Notes under the pieces: generated by a model | The model's input: only the letters and a program-made list of their open reading frames with translations | What the model was told of the DNA's origin: nothing | Databases searched by the model: none | Shown here: positions 62,358 to 64,000 of the stretch, in pieces | Layout of the letters: every line of letters begins with the position of its first letter | How positions within the stretch are numbered: position 1 is the first letter of the stretch | Position numbers and translations under genes: made by a program | Assembly (NCBI RefSeq): GCF_005222845.1 | Contig: NZ_STFZ01000018.1 | Span: forward strand, 454,224-518,223 | Length of the DNA stretch: 64,000 nucleotides | From: Rhizobium sp. FY34 | GTDB lineage: Bacteria > Pseudomonadota > Alphaproteobacteria > Rhizobiales > Rhizobiaceae | Reading direction: 5' to 3'

Positions 62358-62558
62358 TTACATCCGGCGGGCTTCCAGGCGCTTGCGATCGCGCTCCAGA
62401 TGCTGGACGCCAAGCTCCGTCAGGCGCATCTGGCGCTTCTGAAACTCGCCGCGCACCTGGATGAAACCCTGTTCCTCGGCTTCACCGAGCGTCTTCAGGC
62501 TGGTGCCGTTCGGGGGTGGCTGCCAATCCGCGCCGACCGCGCTGTGCAGCAAGACCAT
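62358..62558 (-). CDS. Small hypothetical protein, winged-helix-like C-terminus
   Basis: A 66-residue protein (MVLLHSAVGADWQPPPNGTS at the start). The segment LGEAEEQGFIQVRGEFQKRQ followed by MRLTELGVQHLERD resembles the wing and last helix of MarR-type proteins (R...LTELG...L). It is too short for a full HTH domain. I do not recognise the family. It may be a remnant or a small independent protein. Confidence 0.5.
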   Translation of the reverse strand: MVLLHSAVGADWQPPPNGTSLKTLGEAEEQGFIQVRGEFQKRQMRLTELGVQHLERDRKRLEARRM

Positions 62559-62847
62559 GATTTTGATAATGTCGTTTCTCCAGGATCGATAGAAAGGGTG
62601 TGGCGGTGCAGCGCTTGTGGCTGCCGATTGCGCTGTTGTTACCCGATCTCGGGCGATCTGTAACGTGGGGGATGGGTATGCTTGTTCGTTTTCATGCCGG
62701 CAGCGACCTTTTGCCATTCGGTACTATTTTCTATTTTCGGTTGAGCTCGCCTGCTGTAAATTGGATGGATGATCCAAAGCCGTGCTGGAGGCGCAATCGC
62801 GGTCATGCGCCATCACATCTTTATTTTTGTCGTTCATTGGCCTATAT

Positions 62848-63195
62848 ATGTCTGTGTGGAATAGGGATAATGTCAGCTTCCGTTTTCAGGATGATGGAAC
62901 GGACCATCCGGTGTGTACGGTGGTCATCCAGACGCCTGATGGCACCCTGTCTCTGATGTGCGAGCCACGCCTGCAGAATGACGTGCTTTATCTGGCAGGG
63001 GTGCATGTGCAGGGAGAGGATATTTCGGCCAATGATCTCGGCCCCGCCCGTTTGCGGATACTGGCCGACATAGCGATGATGGAGATGCAGTGCGATGAAA
63101 TCATCATTGAGGGAGCGTTTCGAACGACTGGGGCCGGTCGAGGTCGTCGCCCCCGGCCAATCCGGTTCCCACGCCGTCGTGACCCTGCATCTTGA
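62848..63195 (+). CDS. Conserved-type hypothetical protein coupled to an HTH gene
   Basis: A 115-residue protein (SVWNRDNVSFRFQDDGTDHP; EPRLQNDVLYLAGVHVQGED; IAMMEMQCDEIIIEGAFRTT) with no recognised domain. Its last 34 codons overlap the following HTH gene in a different frame, so the two are probably translated together. The Arg/Pro-rich C-terminus is encoded in the overlap. The function is unknown; the pair may form a small regulatory or toxin-antitoxin-like module. The ~290 bases upstream (62559-62847) hold no gene that I can support. Confidence 0.6.
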   Translation: MSVWNRDNVSFRFQDDGTDHPVCTVVIQTPDGTLSLMCEPRLQNDVLYLAGVHVQGEDISANDLGPARLRILADIAMMEMQCDEIIIEGAFRTTGAGRGRRPRPIRFPRRRDPAS

Positions 63196-63616
63196 TCCGG
63201 CTGCCAAGGCGATCAAGTCCATCACCGTTGTGCGGTTGCTGGTCGAAAGTGGCATGACCATGCTGACCGCCAAGCGCGTCGTTGAGAAGGCCATGGAGAC
63301 GGGGCAGGCAACCTTCGCCGTCCCCGGCCTGCGGGATGCAGAAGAGTTTGCCGCCATTCTTGCCGACTGCGGTTTTGCAGCCAAAGCGGTTGCCGCACGA
63401 CCGGTGGACGTGGCTGCACTGCGCAGAGAACTGAGCCTGACACAGGAGCAGTTTGCGCTCACCTACGGCATTGATGTGGAAACTCTACGCAACTGGGAGC
63501 AAGGCAAGCGCCGCCCGGACCGCGCCGCCGAAGCTTACCTGCGTGTCATCGAGCGTATGCCGCAAGCTGCAAGCGCGGCGCAGGAGGATGATTTGCAAGG
63601 GGTGAGGGCGGGGTGA
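63095..63616 (+). CDS. HTH (XRE-type) regulator
   Basis: A 173-residue protein. The N-terminal half (TVVRLLVESGMTMLTAKRVV) is a helical domain of unknown type. The C-terminal half has an XRE-like HTH, LRRELSLTQEQFALTYGIDV followed by ETLRNWEQGKRRPDRAAEAY. The architecture resembles antitoxin-type regulators that follow a partner gene. It overlaps the upstream hypothetical gene by 101 bases. Confidence 0.78.
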   Translation: MKSSLRERFERLGPVEVVAPGQSGSHAVVTLHLDPAAKAIKSITVVRLLVESGMTMLTAKRVVEKAMETGQATFAVPGLRDAEEFAAILADCGFAAKAVAARPVDVAALRRELSLTQEQFALTYGIDVETLRNWEQGKRRPDRAAEAYLRVIERMPQAASAAQEDDLQGVRAG

Positions 63617-63623
63617 GGGGCTC

Positions 63624-63818
63624 TCATCCATCACTTCGGCGCCTCGGCGCAGCCTCCGCATCCGGCATGGAGCCGCCGAGTGCGATGAGGCGTTTGCCGG
63701 ACTCGATACGGACCAGTGTTTCCAGCGCCAGTCGCACCAGTGTCGTTGTCGCTTTCGTGCCGGTCAGCGAACGGGCGCGATCGAGGAGGTCGTCGTCGAG
63801 GTTGATCGTGGCGCGCAT
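63624..63818 (-). CDS. VapB-like antitoxin without a partner
   Basis: A 64-residue protein, RATINLDDDLLDRARSLTGT then KATTTLVRLALETLVRIESG, of the VapB/Arc-type RHH family with an Arg-rich end. VapB genes normally precede a vapC (PIN toxin) gene. Here the minus strand downstream is occupied by a convergent gene, so it is an orphan. Starts upstream of 63818 are not homologous. Confidence 0.75.
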   Translation of the reverse strand: MRATINLDDDLLDRARSLTGTKATTTLVRLALETLVRIESGKRLIALGGSMPDAEAAPRRRSDG

Positions 63819-63898
63819 ATTTTTAGTCCTTGCGTTGAGCTTCAGTATGCACAAGGCGGCATTGGAGTTCCATCGAAGGCACGGCGTCAACCGATCGC

Positions 63899-63920
63899 CT
63901 CTCCCCGCCTGCGGGGAGAG
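63899..63920. repeat. Short GC-rich palindrome beside the IS fragment
   Basis: CTCTCCCCGC and GCGGGGAGAG are perfect inverted repeats separated by 2 bases, 16 bases beyond the transposase stop. It could be an intergenic palindrome in which the element is inserted, or part of the IS end. Confidence 0.5.
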
Positions 63921-63935
63921 CGACTGTCTTGGCAG

Positions 63936-64000
63936 TCAAGCGTTTTGCCATGGTTTTTCGTCCCGGATGATGGCGTTGAGGATGGTGAGCAGTTTGCGCA
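63936..64000 (-). mobile_element. IS110-family transposase, 3' end
   Basis: On the minus strand the last 21 codons encode RKLLTILNAIIRDEKPWQNA followed by TGA. This is the C-terminal signature of IS110-family transposases. The gene runs off the right edge of the window. It is not possible to tell whether the element is complete. Confidence 0.8.

Noticed and set aside
62600..62956. 118-codon plus-strand frame before the hypothetical/HTH pair
   Set aside because: Unusual composition (many Trp, Arg, Cys), no ribosome site, and it runs into the better-supported frame at 62848.
1..64000. CRISPR arrays, tRNA and rRNA genes
   Set aside because: No regularly spaced short direct repeats and no recognisable tRNA or rRNA sequence were seen; the repeats present are intergenic palindromes.

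Overview
The window is a GC-rich alphaproteobacterial chromosome segment, almost certainly from the Rhizobiaceae (Rhizobium/Agrobacterium group). The evidence is the ChpT-CtrA-SciP cell-cycle set with CtrA-type boxes and clustered GANTC sites, an eipA (DUF1134) gene beside chpT, liv, urt and urease operons of rhizobial layout, a small DUF6867 membrane protein inside the liv operon, and palindromic intergenic repeats of the RIME type. No rRNA, tRNA or CRISPR array was seen.

Layout. 0-4.7 kb: cell-cycle and motility control (eipA fragment, chpT, a lone receiver protein, ctrA, fliJ, sciP), with a GNAT and a PqiA-like gene between. 4.7-5.7 kb: a DUF2793 phage/GTA-tail-type protein. 6-14.3 kb: one-carbon and glycine metabolism (heterotetrameric sarcosine oxidase soxBDAG, a ParDE toxin-antitoxin pair, a dimethylglycine/sarcosine dehydrogenase-like flavoprotein). 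14.5-20.1 kb: branched-chain amino-acid ABC transporter livHMGF-DUF6867-livK. 20.2-29.4 kb: a lipoprotein, cheD, a frameshifted partial copy of a response-regulator gene, an MFS transporter, the intact response regulator, an 1127-residue fusion of an NCS1 nucleobase-type permease to a hybrid histidine kinase, and a second MFS exporter. 29.5-35.6 kb: urea ABC transporter urtABCDE, interrupted twice by long palindromic repeats. 35.7-45.5 kb: a PHB-depolymerase-like esterase overlapping ureD, then urease ureDABC with interleaved small genes, ureEFG and an MBL-fold hydrolase. 45.5-50.9 kb: a CRP/FNR regulator with a strong FNR-like dyad upstream, and an RND efflux pump with its adaptor. 51-60 kb: a pyrimidine-catabolism locus (NMT1-type ABC transporter, dihydropyrimidinase, N-carbamoyl-amino-acid hydrolase, RutR) with a RutR-like operator between the divergent genes. 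60-64 kb: a YeiH-like transporter with divergent LysR, small HTH/antitoxin genes and the 3' end of an IS110-type transposase.

A theme is nitrogen scavenging. Methylated glycines, branched-chain amino acids, urea and pyrimidines are taken up or broken down here, and several routes end in ammonia. The permease-kinase fusion with its response regulator lies just before the urt operon and is the best candidate for an under-described system: a transporter-derived sensor ('transceptor') with a cysteine-rich, probably zinc-binding linker. Its ligand and targets are inference only. All functions are from reading the sequence and family knowledge; no database search was run.
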